NCBI RefSeq assembly: GCF_003208435.1
Contig: NZ_QKMF01000005.1
Span: 62,001 to 126,000 of the forward strand
DNA: 64,000 bases
Direction of reading: 5' to 3'
DNA from: Pelagimonas varians
Lineage (GTDB): Bacteria; Pseudomonadota; Alphaproteobacteria; Rhodobacterales; Rhodobacteraceae
Numbering within the stretch: the stretch's first letter is position 1; each line of letters starts with the position of its first letter. The notes below the pieces were generated by a model. The model did not search any database, had not been told where the DNA came from, and saw nothing but the letters and a program-made list of their open reading frames with translations. The position numbers and the translations under genes were made by a program. Positions 33,648 to 43,100 of this stretch are shown piece after piece.

Positions 33648-34580
33648 TCAGACTTCCGAAGGAAGCCTACCGTAGATACTTTTATAGTAGCTGCCAAAAC
33701 GCCCAAGGTCATTAAAACCATTCGATAGGGCTATCCCTTTGACGGATGATTTCCTTTTCGTTCGCCCTGGAAGGCTATCGTGGGCATGGGCCAATCCTTG
33801 GAGCGTGAAGAAACGCCCTGGCGTTTCACCGACAACACAGCGAAACGCTGCAATCAGAGTTGGTGCGCTCACATGTAATTCGGCGCACATGTCTGCGACT
33901 GAAACGGCCCTTCTTTCATCTGCGGCAAAGATGTCTCTCGCCTCTTGCACCAGCGCGGTTTTTCTTTCCGACTTGTTTGCTACTCTTTGTGACTGCTGTT
34001 CTGACAAAGCGAAAGCAACGGCCAAAGTGCGTATCAAGTGGCGCTCTAGTGAGACCTGCGACAACTCGTGGGCATTACGCGAGATTATCCAATTCAAAGT
34101 CTGCACCAAATCTTGGTGTGTTCTGTGCGGCAACTTGACGACTGAGGTGTGGGTCAGCTGATTTTGCAGAGCAGTCCCCCCAAGGATTCCCAATTCGTGA
34201 AAAAAAGTTTTCGAGGTGATGCGACCGCATAGAGAATTCCTGCGGCTCGCAACAACTTCGCTTTCGTCTCTGCCGAAGTTGAAGAAAATTGAATTATTGT
34301 CCAGCTGAATACCATTCACTGACCAGCGCTCTGATTCACTTACCGGTACCGTAAAATGAATACACTCCTTGATCTGAGCGGTTCGAACGAGCGCTTTGGG
34401 TTCAAAACGCACTTGCGAAACACGAGATGCTTTCAGCTTCATACCCTTAATTGAGCCTTCATCCATTCCTGCCCCTAGCTGAACAACATCGCCTGAAAAC
34501 GCTTGGCTGGACATCAAGTTCCGCAAGGACCCCTGATAGTTTTCCGGGCTTGAACCTGCTGAAATCTTTAATTTTTGCAT
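33648..34580 (-). CDS. AraC family transcriptional regulator
   Basis: 310 residues. The C-terminal third (about 205-310) is an AraC/XylS double helix-turn-helix: VADMCAELHVSAPTLIAAF and VKGIALSNGFNDLGRFGSYY followed by YGRLPSE. The N-terminal two thirds is an effector or dimerisation domain without clear similarity. It is divergent from the exported amidohydrolase gene, 87 bp away, and so probably controls it. It lies inside the lower-GC block bounded by IS3 fragments. Confidence 0.87.
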   Translation of the reverse strand: MQKLKISAGSSPENYQGSLRNLMSSQAFSGDVVQLGAGMDEGSIKGMKLKASRVSQVRFEPKALVRTAQIKECIHFTVPVSESERWSVNGIQLDNNSIFFNFGRDESEVVASRRNSLCGRITSKTFFHELGILGGTALQNQLTHTSVVKLPHRTHQDLVQTLNWIISRNAHELSQVSLERHLIRTLAVAFALSEQQSQRVANKSERKTALVQEARDIFAADERRAVSVADMCAELHVSAPTLIAAFRCVVGETPGRFFTLQGLAHAHDSLPGRTKRKSSVKGIALSNGFNDLGRFGSYYKSIYGRLPSEV

Positions 34581-34667
34581 AGTGTTTTACCTAGAGTTGA
34601 AGTCACCGGCATTTTACCTTGCTACCGAGAATATTGGCCTGCGGCCACATTTTTTCTGGAGAGTGAC

Positions 34668-36011
34668 ATGCAAAACAAATACCTATTTCCTCTGAGCTTC
34701 GCAGTCGCGACAACTGTCGCGTCTTTGGCCGGAGCTGAAGAAGGCAACCCGGCACTTACCTTGATTACAAATGTTCATATTTTTGATGGTGTGAACGAAA
34801 GCCGGATCGAGAACGCGAACATATTGATCAAAGATAATTTGATTGCATCCATTGCGACAACCCCAATTGAGGCCGGTGATGCTAAAATCATCGACGGGAA
34901 TGGACGCACGCTGATCCCGGGCTTAATCGATGCGCATTGGCACACCACATATGCATACACGCCAGCATCTGTGCTTATGCTAAACCAAGGCGACATGTCT
35001 GAAGTTGCCATTCGCAGTATGACTGGTGCGAAAGAAACATTGTTGCGTGGTTTCACGACCGTAAGGGACACGGGCGGCAATCCGTTTTCGATCAAAAAGC
35101 TTATTGATTCAGGGGAGTACCCTGGCCACAGAATTCTACCGTCTGGTCCGTTTATGAGCCAGACATCCGGCCATGCTGATTTTCATAGCGTCTTGGAAAA
35201 CCCGAGATCCGCAGGATCAGAGTTGAGCTATTGGGAAAAAAACATGATGGCGATGGTCTCCGACGGAGTGCCTGAAGTGCGTCTCAGAACGCGGGAAATT
35301 CTAAAGTATGGTGCATCGCAAATAAAAATCACCACTGGTGGAGGCGTTTCTTCTCAGTACGACCCGCTAGATGTCAGCGAATACTCGGTTGACGAAATTG
35401 AGGCCGTTGTTGAGGAAGCTTCAAACTTCAATACCTACGTCGCTTCACACGTCATGACCGACGAAGGTATTCGAGTTTCAATCGAAGCCGGCGTCATGTC
35501 CATCGAACATGGCTTCTTTGCCTCGCGAGAAACGCTCGAACTTATGAAGGAAAAAGGAGCCTGGCTAAGCCCTCAGACCATGAAAGAAGAAGACATGGTT
35601 TGGGACAGCCCGGTAAGCGCCGCGAAATACAAGCAAGTGACTGATGCTGTAGCGAATTTGTATCCTATGGCAAAGGAGGTGGGTGTAAATCTCGCGTTTG
35701 GAACGGACCAACTCTTGGATGCATCCAAAGCATATCAGCAAAGCGGTTACTTGGTTCGTTTGGGTGAATGGTTTTCCCCATATGAAGTGCTGAAAATTGC
35801 CACGTCAGAAAACGCCCGCTTGCTCGAACTGTCTGGCCCGCGCCACCCCTATCAAGAAGGCCCTCTCGGCGTCATTAAAGAAGGTGCTTATGCTGACCTG
35901 ATCTTGGTTGACGGCAACCCGCTTGAGGATCTGTCGTTGGTTGGGAATCCAATTGAAGCCTTTGATCTTATTATGAAGAATGGCGCTATTTATAAAAGTG
36001 AACTGGACTAA
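34668..36011 (+). CDS. Exported metal-dependent amidohydrolase
   Basis: 447 residues with a signal peptide (MQNKYLFPLSFAVATTVASLAGA). The amidohydrolase fold starts at TLITNVHIFDGVNE. Metal ligands are visible: HWH in PGLIDAHWHTT (residues 90 and 92), Lys in GASQIKITTGGG, His in YVASHVMTDEG and SIEHGFF, and Asp in AFGTDQ. This pattern matches imidazolonepropionase-like and Xaa-Pro/prolidase-type amidohydrolases that cleave amide or lactam bonds. I chose the ATG at 34668 for its GGAGAG site and the signal peptide. Lower GC than the flanking core genes; probably transferred with its AraC regulator. Confidence 0.87.
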   Translation: MQNKYLFPLSFAVATTVASLAGAEEGNPALTLITNVHIFDGVNESRIENANILIKDNLIASIATTPIEAGDAKIIDGNGRTLIPGLIDAHWHTTYAYTPASVLMLNQGDMSEVAIRSMTGAKETLLRGFTTVRDTGGNPFSIKKLIDSGEYPGHRILPSGPFMSQTSGHADFHSVLENPRSAGSELSYWEKNMMAMVSDGVPEVRLRTREILKYGASQIKITTGGGVSSQYDPLDVSEYSVDEIEAVVEEASNFNTYVASHVMTDEGIRVSIEAGVMSIEHGFFASRETLELMKEKGAWLSPQTMKEEDMVWDSPVSAAKYKQVTDAVANLYPMAKEVGVNLAFGTDQLLDASKAYQQSGYLVRLGEWFSPYEVLKIATSENARLLELSGPRHPYQEGPLGVIKEGAYADLILVDGNPLEDLSLVGNPIEAFDLIMKNGAIYKSELD

Positions 36012-36018
36012 GGAATAT

Positions 36019-36052
36019 ACACTGGGGGTAGGGCTTCCCTCACTCCCAGTGT
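36019..36052 (+). terminator. Hairpin between the amidohydrolase and the outer-membrane-like gene
   Basis: Arms ACACTGGG and CCCAGTGT pair perfectly, with an inner AGGG/CCCT extension, starting 7 bp after the amidohydrolase stop. There is no T-tract, so it may attenuate or stabilise the transcript rather than end it before the downstream gene. Confidence 0.5.
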
Positions 36053-36130
36053 GACCATCCGTACTATTACGTCTTAAAAACTTCAGCTTCCTCAACATCA
36101 AAGCCAAATTAATGGTCAAAAGGCCGAGTG

Positions 36131-36976
36131 ATGAAACAACTTTTCAAGAAAATCAGATTTCTAACCGAATCTGGAAAACAGCACTGCCATTATAAAGACA
36201 CCCAAAACATAGCGTCCAAAAGAGTTTCTTTGTTGGGGTTGTTTTCTTGTTTGCTTGGCCTGCCGTCACTGGCCGCTGCGCAGGAGTTTCAGCAAATCAA
36301 CAATGGTACCAACCCGACCCTGCTGACAACTCAGGCAGGTCTTCAATATCAGTTGAACCGAGTTAATACAAATTTGGACACGGGTCTTCTTGAGGCCTTT
36401 TACACACGGCCTTTTGGCGACGGCAGCAAAGCCATTCGGTTCAATGTTCCATTCTCGGATGTACCCGCCGGAGAAGGCTTGACGTTCGGTGACTTCAGCG
36501 TGACATATATCGACGTTTTTCACTTAACAGAGAATAATGGCGCGGCCTTTACATTCGAATTGTTTTTGGACACTGCGGAAAAAGAGACTGCGGGCTATGG
36601 TCAAATAGCTGGGGAAACCTCTGTCTTCTATGCATGGTTTCTCAAAAATGGATCAATTTTCGCGCCCGCTTGGGTGCAGACCTTCGGTCTTGAAGGTGGT
36701 AATGATCAAGGACAAAGTTTGAACACGTCGACCTTTGACTTCTACTATGTTCCGAAATTGGCTAACTCCAAATACTATATGACGTTCGATCCGGCCATTA
36801 TCCATGATTGGGAAAGTGAAAAAACGTTTGGCAGTCTGCAGGTTACCATGGGTATGTTAACGGGCAAGGCATTCGGAGGAGACGGCCAGGTCTTCATCAA
36901 ACCAGGCGTTTTGTTCGGCGCAGACAAACCCGCTGACTGGTCGTTTCAGGTTGGCTACAAGGTTTTGAACTTTTAA
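36131..36976 (+). CDS. Putative outer-membrane beta-barrel protein
   Basis: 281 residues. A long positively charged N-terminal region (about 35 residues) precedes a hydrophobic core LLGLFSCLLGLPSLAAAQ that looks like a signal peptide. The mature part alternates polar and aromatic residues in strand-like runs (FYTRPFGDGSKAIRFNVPF, WSFQVGYKVLNF) and ends in Phe, the usual C-terminal residue of outer-membrane barrels. The exact family is not recognised. The start is the ATG at 36131, or the GTG three bases earlier. It lies 119 bp behind the exported amidohydrolase in the same direction, so it may admit or release that enzyme's substrate. Confidence 0.6.
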   Translation: MKQLFKKIRFLTESGKQHCHYKDTQNIASKRVSLLGLFSCLLGLPSLAAAQEFQQINNGTNPTLLTTQAGLQYQLNRVNTNLDTGLLEAFYTRPFGDGSKAIRFNVPFSDVPAGEGLTFGDFSVTYIDVFHLTENNGAAFTFELFLDTAEKETAGYGQIAGETSVFYAWFLKNGSIFAPAWVQTFGLEGGNDQGQSLNTSTFDFYYVPKLANSKYYMTFDPAIIHDWESEKTFGSLQVTMGMLTGKAFGGDGQVFIKPGVLFGADKPADWSFQVGYKVLNF

Positions 36977-37109
36977 CGCGCTGTCGAGCATAGGAAGTGC
37001 AGCCCTAGCACAAGTCCTGTTCTGTGAGTGTAGACAACATTTCTGCCATACTGAATTGCACCGGGTTTTCCGGAGATTCCAGAGGCAATCCACCCACTTT
37101 ATTTAGAGA

Positions 37110-37900
37110 GGGCCGGCCGTCAAATTCATTTGGCTGCCTTCAGTATCAAAGCGGCTGCTATGTCAACGGCGCCTGAAGTTGGATCATTCGTTATTACAAG
37201 TCCAAAGCCATTCGGACGCTTGTTCTTGTGTCTTCTCGATGGTTTCAAACATGTACTGGCCCAACCATTCACTGGGAAGGGTGTGGATATAACGCTCAAT
37301 ATCGGCGTTCTTCTGGGTTTTACGTGTCTGGATGTATTCGGGCCTGACATCGTGTTTCCCAGCCCAAGTCACAAGTTTCCCACTGATATACTTTGGGCGG
37401 TTGTCGACGCGGATCGTGTGCGGTTCCTCGCTATTGAATGAATTGGTTCAAGCCGCGAACATCTCGCTCAGCAGGCAGCGAGAAGTCGACCTAGATGCAC
37501 AAGTCTTCACGATTGAAGTCATCCAGGACGTTCAAAGTGCGGATAGAACAACCGTCAACCATTCGATCTGCCATGGTGTCAATCGACCAGTCTCGTTTGG
37601 CGTTTTTGGCACCGACAGCGGTTCAGACGTATCACGTTTAAAGAGCTTTTTGGGCCTAAACCATAGGTTCAACTCCTGCCCATGGTAGATCCGACAAACG
37701 CGTTTGTGATTCCAGCTAGCCTGTAATCTCATCATTCTCGTCGCTCAACACGGGGCCGTACCGATCACAGGTTTCGCTGATCTGAAATCTGCGGCATGCC
37801 TGCGCAATACTGACTTGACTCCACGCGACCGCATTCATGGCCTTCAATCGAAGCTGAGACAGCTTTTGCGCTTTTTTCCGAGGTTTCTATCAACAACTCA
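37110..37900 (-). pseudogene. Decayed IS3-family transposase
   Basis: Reading the minus strand across several frames gives the IS3 OrfB blocks in order: QACRRFQISETC, LSDENDEITG, ASWNHKRVCRIY then LNLWFRPKK, NVLDDFNRE, EYIQTRKTQKNADIERY, and SEWLGQYMFETIEKTQEQAS then EWLWTCNNE. Frame changes and stops separate them, so no functional enzyme can be made. It is of the same family as the fragment at 33170-33412 but in opposite orientation, and the two bracket the AraC-amidohydrolase block. Confidence 0.8.
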
Positions 37901-38620
37901 TTTTGAAAACTGAGATGCTCTGCATCGTCCTTTGGAAAGACGGTCCTAGCAACAGACATCGCATTTATTTCTCACGACTGCATCATTCAATCGCCGCTCT
38001 AGTGTTTCGGGGAAACGGAATAAGTTAAAGGCGCGTCCGGTACCGATCCGGCTATCGTGGACAAGTTGCGCCGTCTCACCCCCCCTGTAGATTGGCGGTA
38101 GAAAGAAACGCCTTTGCGTTTGACGAAAACCAGAGCGAAGGCCACCAGTTGCCTTGGTCTTTTTCGCCGAGAAGCCCGATGGCTGCTCTCAGCCTGATAA
38201 TTCTAATTAGCTCGCAGAACTGCCTGATCCACCTCTGTCAATTTCTTCTCTCTCTTTTCGTGCGATCCGATGGCCGTACTCTGCCACTTTTTCCCGCTGA
38301 CGGAAGCGCCAGGATCAGCCGACCTCAAATCCTGAGACTTTTGGACACAATGTGACCTTCAAACCTTGGCTCTCTAATTAGATTAGCGTTTTGTTAGATC
38401 TACGTAACCATAAGGCCATTTTGATTGGTCGATCATATTGGGTTTTAAGTATAAAACAGTATCGGACATTATGCGCGCGTTTTTATACTTCGAATTTACA
38501 CCGAGTGATTCAGAGGATCTAGGCATCCAGTTCTTTGGATTTCAACCGCCATAGCCTTTGGCACACTTTTTGGCGCGCCAACACCGCATACGTGTAAAGA
38601 TACTTCATATCCAAGGTGGG
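37901..38620. other. Intergenic region without a supported gene
   Basis: About 720 bp between the IS3 remnant and tRNA-Ser. A frame at 38092-38355 (plus) has no ribosome site, signal or recognisable domain. The stretch near 38380-38520 is AT-rich. No intact gene, repeat or attachment site could be made out. Confidence 0.45.
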
Positions 38621-38710
38621 TGGCGGAGACGAAGGGATTCGAACCCTCGAGACCCTTCCGGGCCTACTCCCTTAGCAGGGGAGCGCCTTCGACCACTCGG
38701 CCACGTCTCC
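38621..38710 (-). tRNA. tRNA-Ser (anticodon GCT)
   Basis: 90 bases with encoded CCA. On the minus strand it starts GGAGACGTGGCCGAGTGGTC. The anticodon loop CTGCTAA reads GCT, there is a long variable arm, and the T-arm GGGTTCGAATCCC is standard. The acceptor arm GGAGACG pairs with CGTCTCC. Confidence 0.96.
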
Positions 38711-38903
38711 ACCGACGCGTATAGCCGCGCTTGGTTGGAAAGTTCAAGCGTAAATCTGTCAGAAATGTAAAACAATACGGTGTGGTTAAGACCGTTGGTT
38801 TTGTTGCGTTCCTTTTCGATTTTGCACCTGCCGCTATTCGGTAGCCTGAGGCGCAAATGAACGGCGGATCCCTTTGGAAACGCCGTCGCAATCGATAACT
38901 TGC

Positions 38904-39752
38904 TTAAGCGAACATATGCGCCAAGGCTTCGGTTCGTCCTTTGGTAAGATCGTCAATGGCGCGAAGGCCGTGCAGAACATGATTCATTGCTTCGATCGGC
39001 ACTGTGTTTGGACCATCGCTGGGCGCGTTGTCGGGGTCTTCGTGGGTTTCCATGAAAATCGCAGCGCAGCCAACGGCCAAGGCGGCACGGGCCAAGGGCT
39101 CTACAAATTCGCGCCGGCCACCGGTGGATGTGCCTTGACCGCCGGGTTGTTGAACAGAATGGGTGGCATCAAAGACCACTGGCCAGCCTGTTGCGGCCAT
39201 TTCAGGCAAGGCGCGAAAGTCGCTGACCAAGGTGTTGTATCCAAACGAGGTGCCACGCTCGCATAGCATGATCTTTTCATTCCCTGTGCTGGCCAGTTTG
39301 TCAGCGACGTTTTTCATGTCCCAAGGGGCCAAAAACTGGCCCTTCTTCACATTGATCGCTTTGCCTGTTTCACCAGCAGCCAGAAGCAGGTCTGTTTGGC
39401 GGCACAAAAAGGCGGGGATCTGTAGGACGTCCACGACTTCGGCCACAGGTGCACATTGGTCTGGGCTATGAACGTCAGTCAGAACCGGCACACCGAATTC
39501 TTTACCAATGGTGCTCAGAATCCTGAGCCCTTCGTCCATGCCCAAACCACGTTTTCCGGACAGCGAGGACCGATTGGCCTTGTCATAGCTGGCCTTGAAA
39601 ATCCATTTGGTGCGGTTTGCTTCTGCGGCTTCAGCGATACGTTCAGCCAGCATGCGGGCATGGTCGAGACTTTCAAGCTGGCAGGGGCCTGCGATCAACG
39701 CAAAGGGTGCGTCATTGGCGATTTGAATGTCACCTATGTTTACCGTTTTCAT
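38904..39752 (-). CDS. kdsA: 3-deoxy-8-phosphooctulonate synthase (Kdo-8-P synthase)
   Basis: 282 residues. It condenses phosphoenolpyruvate with arabinose 5-phosphate to Kdo 8-phosphate in the cytosol for lipopolysaccharide. Clear family blocks are FALIAGPCQLESLDHA, FKASYDKANRSS, VLTDVHSPDQCAPVAEV, DVLQIPAFLCRQTDLL, NVKKGQFLAPWDMKNV and VFDATHSVQQPGG. Full length. Its ATG overlaps the kdsB stop by four bases; it is last in the kdsD-kdsB-kdsA operon. Confidence 0.96.
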   Translation of the reverse strand: MKTVNIGDIQIANDAPFALIAGPCQLESLDHARMLAERIAEAAEANRTKWIFKASYDKANRSSLSGKRGLGMDEGLRILSTIGKEFGVPVLTDVHSPDQCAPVAEVVDVLQIPAFLCRQTDLLLAAGETGKAINVKKGQFLAPWDMKNVADKLASTGNEKIMLCERGTSFGYNTLVSDFRALPEMAATGWPVVFDATHSVQQPGGQGTSTGGRREFVEPLARAALAVGCAAIFMETHEDPDNAPSDGPNTVPIEAMNHVLHGLRAIDDLTKGRTEALAHMFA

Positions 39753-40537
39753 TCGATGCCCTCCTTGGCCAAAACGCCTTCGATACGTTCTACGTCTACT
39801 GGATTGTTAAGCTCCCAGAACACACGGCCTTTGCCGTCGACAGGAACACAGGTGACGGGGATGCCGTTTTCCAAAAACCGCAACTGTTCAAGGCCTTCGG
39901 CCTGCTCCAGTGGTCCTTCGGGAGTCGACATATAGGCTTGTAGTGCGGCGGGTGTATATCCATAGACGCCGACGTGGTGCCAAACCTCTGGTGGATTTGT
40001 CAGGTCGCCGACATAGGGCAGCACTTCTTTGGAAAAGTACAAAGCCGAGCCATCCGCGCGCATCACCGCAGTTGTGCCGCCGACGCGGCCGTTTTGGCGG
40101 TCGGTCACAAAGTTGGTCAAGGTTTCAGCGTCGCACAGCAACACAGGCGTAGTCATTTCCACATCGCCTTTGGCCATGCGGTCAATCAATGCTTCGACAA
40201 ACCACGGTGGGGTCAAAGGCGCGTCGCCTTGCAGGTTTATGACAAAATCCGGCGGGGTCGGCAGTTGGGCCACGGCTTCGGCGCAGCGTTCGGTGCCGTT
40301 GCGTGCCTCTGGTGAGGTCATCAGAACATCTGCCCCAAAAGCGCGGGCAGCATCTGCAATACGGTCGTCATCCGTGAGGACAAAGACGCCGTCTGCACCG
40401 CGTACGGATTTTGCGGCTTCCCATGCGCGCTGGATCAGCGATTTACGCAAACCTGTCGCGCCGGTCAGTTGGACCAGAGGTTTGCCGGGATAGCGTGTGG
40501 ACGCAAAGCGCGCGGGAATAAAGATCACTCGTTTCAT
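39749..40537 (-). CDS. kdsB: 3-deoxy-manno-octulosonate cytidylyltransferase (CMP-Kdo synthetase)
   Basis: 262 residues. It activates Kdo with CTP for transfer to lipid A. Motifs: FIPARFASTRYPGKPL (nucleotide binding), VLTDDDRIADAA, RNGTERCAEA, INLQGDAPLTPP (metal-binding Asp), HHVGVYGYTPAAL and EQLRFLENGI. The internal spacing is normal for KdsB. It overlaps both kdsD and kdsA by four bases (ATGA junctions). Confidence 0.95.
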   Translation of the reverse strand: MKRVIFIPARFASTRYPGKPLVQLTGATGLRKSLIQRAWEAAKSVRGADGVFVLTDDDRIADAARAFGADVLMTSPEARNGTERCAEAVAQLPTPPDFVINLQGDAPLTPPWFVEALIDRMAKGDVEMTTPVLLCDAETLTNFVTDRQNGRVGGTTAVMRADGSALYFSKEVLPYVGDLTNPPEVWHHVGVYGYTPAALQAYMSTPEGPLEQAEGLEQLRFLENGIPVTCVPVDGKGRVFWELNNPVDVERIEGVLAKEGIE

Positions 40538-41487
40538 GCTACACCTGCTCTTAACGCATCGTGAATATGGAGAAGTCCAACCAATCGTTTGTCTTCGTCG
40601 ACAACCAAAAGGACGGTTCGCTTGGTGGCGTTCATGATGCCCAATGCCTCGGTCAAAAGGGTTTCCGGGCGGGTTGTCATCGGACTGCGCGTGGCGACTT
40701 GGCCGGCGGTGCGATCCATCAACCCATCCATGTTTCGGCGCAAATCGCCGTCGGTAATGATACCTGCCAATCCCATTTGGTCGACTAGAGCCGAGACGCC
40801 AAACCCCTTGCTGCTCATCGTCAACAAGGTTTCGCTCATCGGGGTGGTTTCTTGGACGATGGGAAGGTCATCGCCTTTGTGCATCACAGCAGAGACCCGT
40901 AGCAATTGTGCTCCAAGTGAGCCGCCGGGGTGAAAGTTGCCGTAATCTTCACGGCCAAATCCACGCATGTTCATCAAGGCAACAGCCAGCGCATCGCCAA
41001 GCGCCATTGTGACCGTGGTAGACGTGGTTGGGGCCATTCCGATTGCGCAGGCTTCGGGGGCGTCGGGCAGTTGCAACAGCAGCTCGGCGGCCTGCGCCAA
41101 GGTGCTGGAGGCTTTCTTGGTGATCGCAATCAAAGGCACCTGAAAGCGAGTGCAATACCCGATCATATCTGCCAATTCGCGGGTTTCGCCGGAATTTGAG
41201 ATCAAGATGACCGCATCATTTGGCGTAATCATGCCAAGGTCACCATGAGACGCTTCGCCTGGATGAACAGACTGCGCCGGGGTTCCCGTGCTGGCCAGAG
41301 TGGCGGCTATCTTGTTGGCGACATGGCCGGATTTTCCCATACCGGACACGATGACACGGCCGGATACGGACAATAGCAGACTGACAGTCTTGTCAAAATC
41401 GGCTGGCAGGGCGTCCGCCAGCTGCTTAAGGGCATTGCCTTCGATCGTCAGAACATTTCGGGCAATTTCAGAGGGTGATTGTGACAT
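40534..41487 (-). CDS. kdsD: D-arabinose 5-phosphate isomerase (KdsD/KpsF)
   Basis: 317 residues. An SIS sugar isomerase domain (about 30-180: VIVSGMGKSGHVANKIAATLAS, SNSGETRELADMI, ALGDALAVALM) is followed by two CBS domains (about 200-317). It makes arabinose 5-phosphate from ribulose 5-phosphate, the first committed precursor of Kdo. I chose the ATG at 41487 (MSQSPSEIARNVL) because the longer frame from 41589 adds a tail that does not fit the family. First gene of the kds operon and divergent from ugd. Confidence 0.93.
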   Translation of the reverse strand: MSQSPSEIARNVLTIEGNALKQLADALPADFDKTVSLLLSVSGRVIVSGMGKSGHVANKIAATLASTGTPAQSVHPGEASHGDLGMITPNDAVILISNSGETRELADMIGYCTRFQVPLIAITKKASSTLAQAAELLLQLPDAPEACAIGMAPTTSTTVTMALGDALAVALMNMRGFGREDYGNFHPGGSLGAQLLRVSAVMHKGDDLPIVQETTPMSETLLTMSSKGFGVSALVDQMGLAGIITDGDLRRNMDGLMDRTAGQVATRSPMTTRPETLLTEALGIMNATKRTVLLVVDEDKRLVGLLHIHDALRAGVA

Positions 41488-41646
41488 GATCCACTCAAAA
41501 TTGGGGGCTTTCCTTTTCTCTAGCTGTTGCCAAGGCTGATGTCCAACTGCGCAACAGATCGCCGCCGAGTGGCGGCTATGCGTTGACAAAACCGGATACC
41601 AAGGCCCATGTGGGCTAAAATTATTTTAGAGCAAAGGGACGCTCTC

Positions 41647-42966
41647 ATGAAAATTGCAATGATTGGCACTGGCTATGTTGGCCTTGTGTCTGGCGTTTGT
41701 TTCTCGGATTTTGGCCACGAAGTGGTTTGCGTCGATAAAGATCCCAACAAGATCGAGATGTTGGAGCGTGGCGAAGTGCCGATTTATGAGCCGGGGCTTG
41801 ATGCTTTGATGGCTAAAAATGTTGAGGCAGGCCGCCTTAGCTTTACCTTGGATCTGGAGCAGGCGATTGAAGGGGCCGAGGCGGTCTTTATCGCGGTTGG
41901 CACCCCGACACGGCGCGGCGACGGCCATGCGGATTTGACTTATGTGATGGCCGCGGCCGAGGAAATTGCCCGCACGGCAAATGAATATGTCGTAATTGTC
42001 ACAAAATCCACGGTCCCTGTGGGCACCAATCGTCGGGTCAAGGACACAGTCAGCAAGGCCAACCCAGCGCTTGATTTTGATGTGGCGTCCAACCCGGAAT
42101 TCTTGCGCGAAGGCGCGGCGATTGACGATTTCATGAAGCCCGACCGCGTTGTTGTAGGGGTGGAGAATGATCGTGCGGCAGAGGTGATGGCCAACATTTA
42201 CCGTCCGCTTTATCTGCGCGAATATCCCATCGTCACCACCGATCTTGAATCGGCCGAAATGATCAAATACGCGGCCAATGCGTTTCTTGCGACCAAGATC
42301 ACCTTCATCAACGAAATTGCGGCTTTGTGCGAAAAAGTCGGTGCGGATGTGAAGCAGGTCAGCAAGGGCATGGGGATGGATGGCCGGATCGGGAACAAGT
42401 TCCTGCATGCTGGCCCTGGCTATGGTGGATCGTGTTTCCCCAAAGATACCAAAGCTTTGGCACGTATTGGCCAAGAACATGCAGTTCCCATGCAGATCAC
42501 CGAAGCGGTGATCAAGGTGAACGAAGAGGTCAAACGCCGGATGATCGACAAGCTGCTTGATCTGTGCGGCGGGTCCTTCAATGGTAAAACGGTTGCGGTT
42601 TTGGGAGTGACGTTCAAACCCAATACGGATGACATGCGCGATGCGCCGTCATTGACGCTGATCCCGGCTTTGGTTGGCGGCGGCGCCAAGGTCCGCACTT
42701 GCGATCCGCAAGGCCAGCACGAAGGCGAAGCCCTGCTGCCCGGCGTGCATTGGATGGATGACCCTTATACCGCAGCGCAAGATGCGGATTTACTGGTGAT
42801 CCTGACCGAATGGAATGAATTCCGCGCGTTGGATCTGAGCAAGATAGCCCAAACAATGGCCGCACCGCGTATGGCCGATTTGCGCAACGTCTACACCGTC
42901 AAAGACGCCAGACAGGCCGGATTTGAGGCCTATGACAGCATCGGCCGCGAAGGTTTTGCCGAATAG
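41647..42966 (+). CDS. ugd: UDP-glucose 6-dehydrogenase
   Basis: 439 residues. It oxidises UDP-glucose to UDP-glucuronate with two NAD+. The Rossmann start KIAMIGTGYVGLVSGVCFSD, PTRRGDGHADLTYV, TKSTVPVGTNRRV, NPEFLREGAAIDDF and the catalytic-cysteine block GPGYGGSCFPKDTKAL are all present. The downstream UDP-binding domain contains VAVLGVTFKPNTDDMRDAPS. I chose the ATG at 41647, since the extra 13 residues of the longer frame are not family-like. It is divergent from the kds operon and supplies a sugar nucleotide for surface polysaccharide. Confidence 0.94.
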   Translation: MKIAMIGTGYVGLVSGVCFSDFGHEVVCVDKDPNKIEMLERGEVPIYEPGLDALMAKNVEAGRLSFTLDLEQAIEGAEAVFIAVGTPTRRGDGHADLTYVMAAAEEIARTANEYVVIVTKSTVPVGTNRRVKDTVSKANPALDFDVASNPEFLREGAAIDDFMKPDRVVVGVENDRAAEVMANIYRPLYLREYPIVTTDLESAEMIKYAANAFLATKITFINEIAALCEKVGADVKQVSKGMGMDGRIGNKFLHAGPGYGGSCFPKDTKALARIGQEHAVPMQITEAVIKVNEEVKRRMIDKLLDLCGGSFNGKTVAVLGVTFKPNTDDMRDAPSLTLIPALVGGGAKVRTCDPQGQHEGEALLPGVHWMDDPYTAAQDADLLVILTEWNEFRALDLSKIAQTMAAPRMADLRNVYTVKDARQAGFEAYDSIGREGFAE

Positions 42967-43011
42967 TTAAAACAAGTCAGAGACCTGAACTGAGGGTCTG
43001 GCGCCACAGCT

Positions 43012-43032
43012 GGGGGCAATTCGGTTGCCCCC
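43012..43032 (+). terminator. Hairpin behind ugd
   Basis: Arms GGGGGCAA and TTGCCCCC around a five-base loop, 46 bp after the ugd stop. No T-tract, so termination efficiency is uncertain. Confidence 0.5.
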
Positions 43033-43100
43033 TCTGGGTCACAAGCGGCTGACATGGTAGCGGTTTTTTGCTCGGGGGGGCACGATAGCTGAGGATTGCT

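Noticed and set aside
38092-38355. 87-codon plus-strand frame before tRNA-Ser
   Set aside because: Hydrophobic patch only; no start signal and no recognisable family in a decayed region.
19978-38710. Single integrative island with attL/attR from the tRNA genes
   Set aside because: No integrase gene and no repeated tRNA 3' end were found by eye, so a single integration event is not supported.
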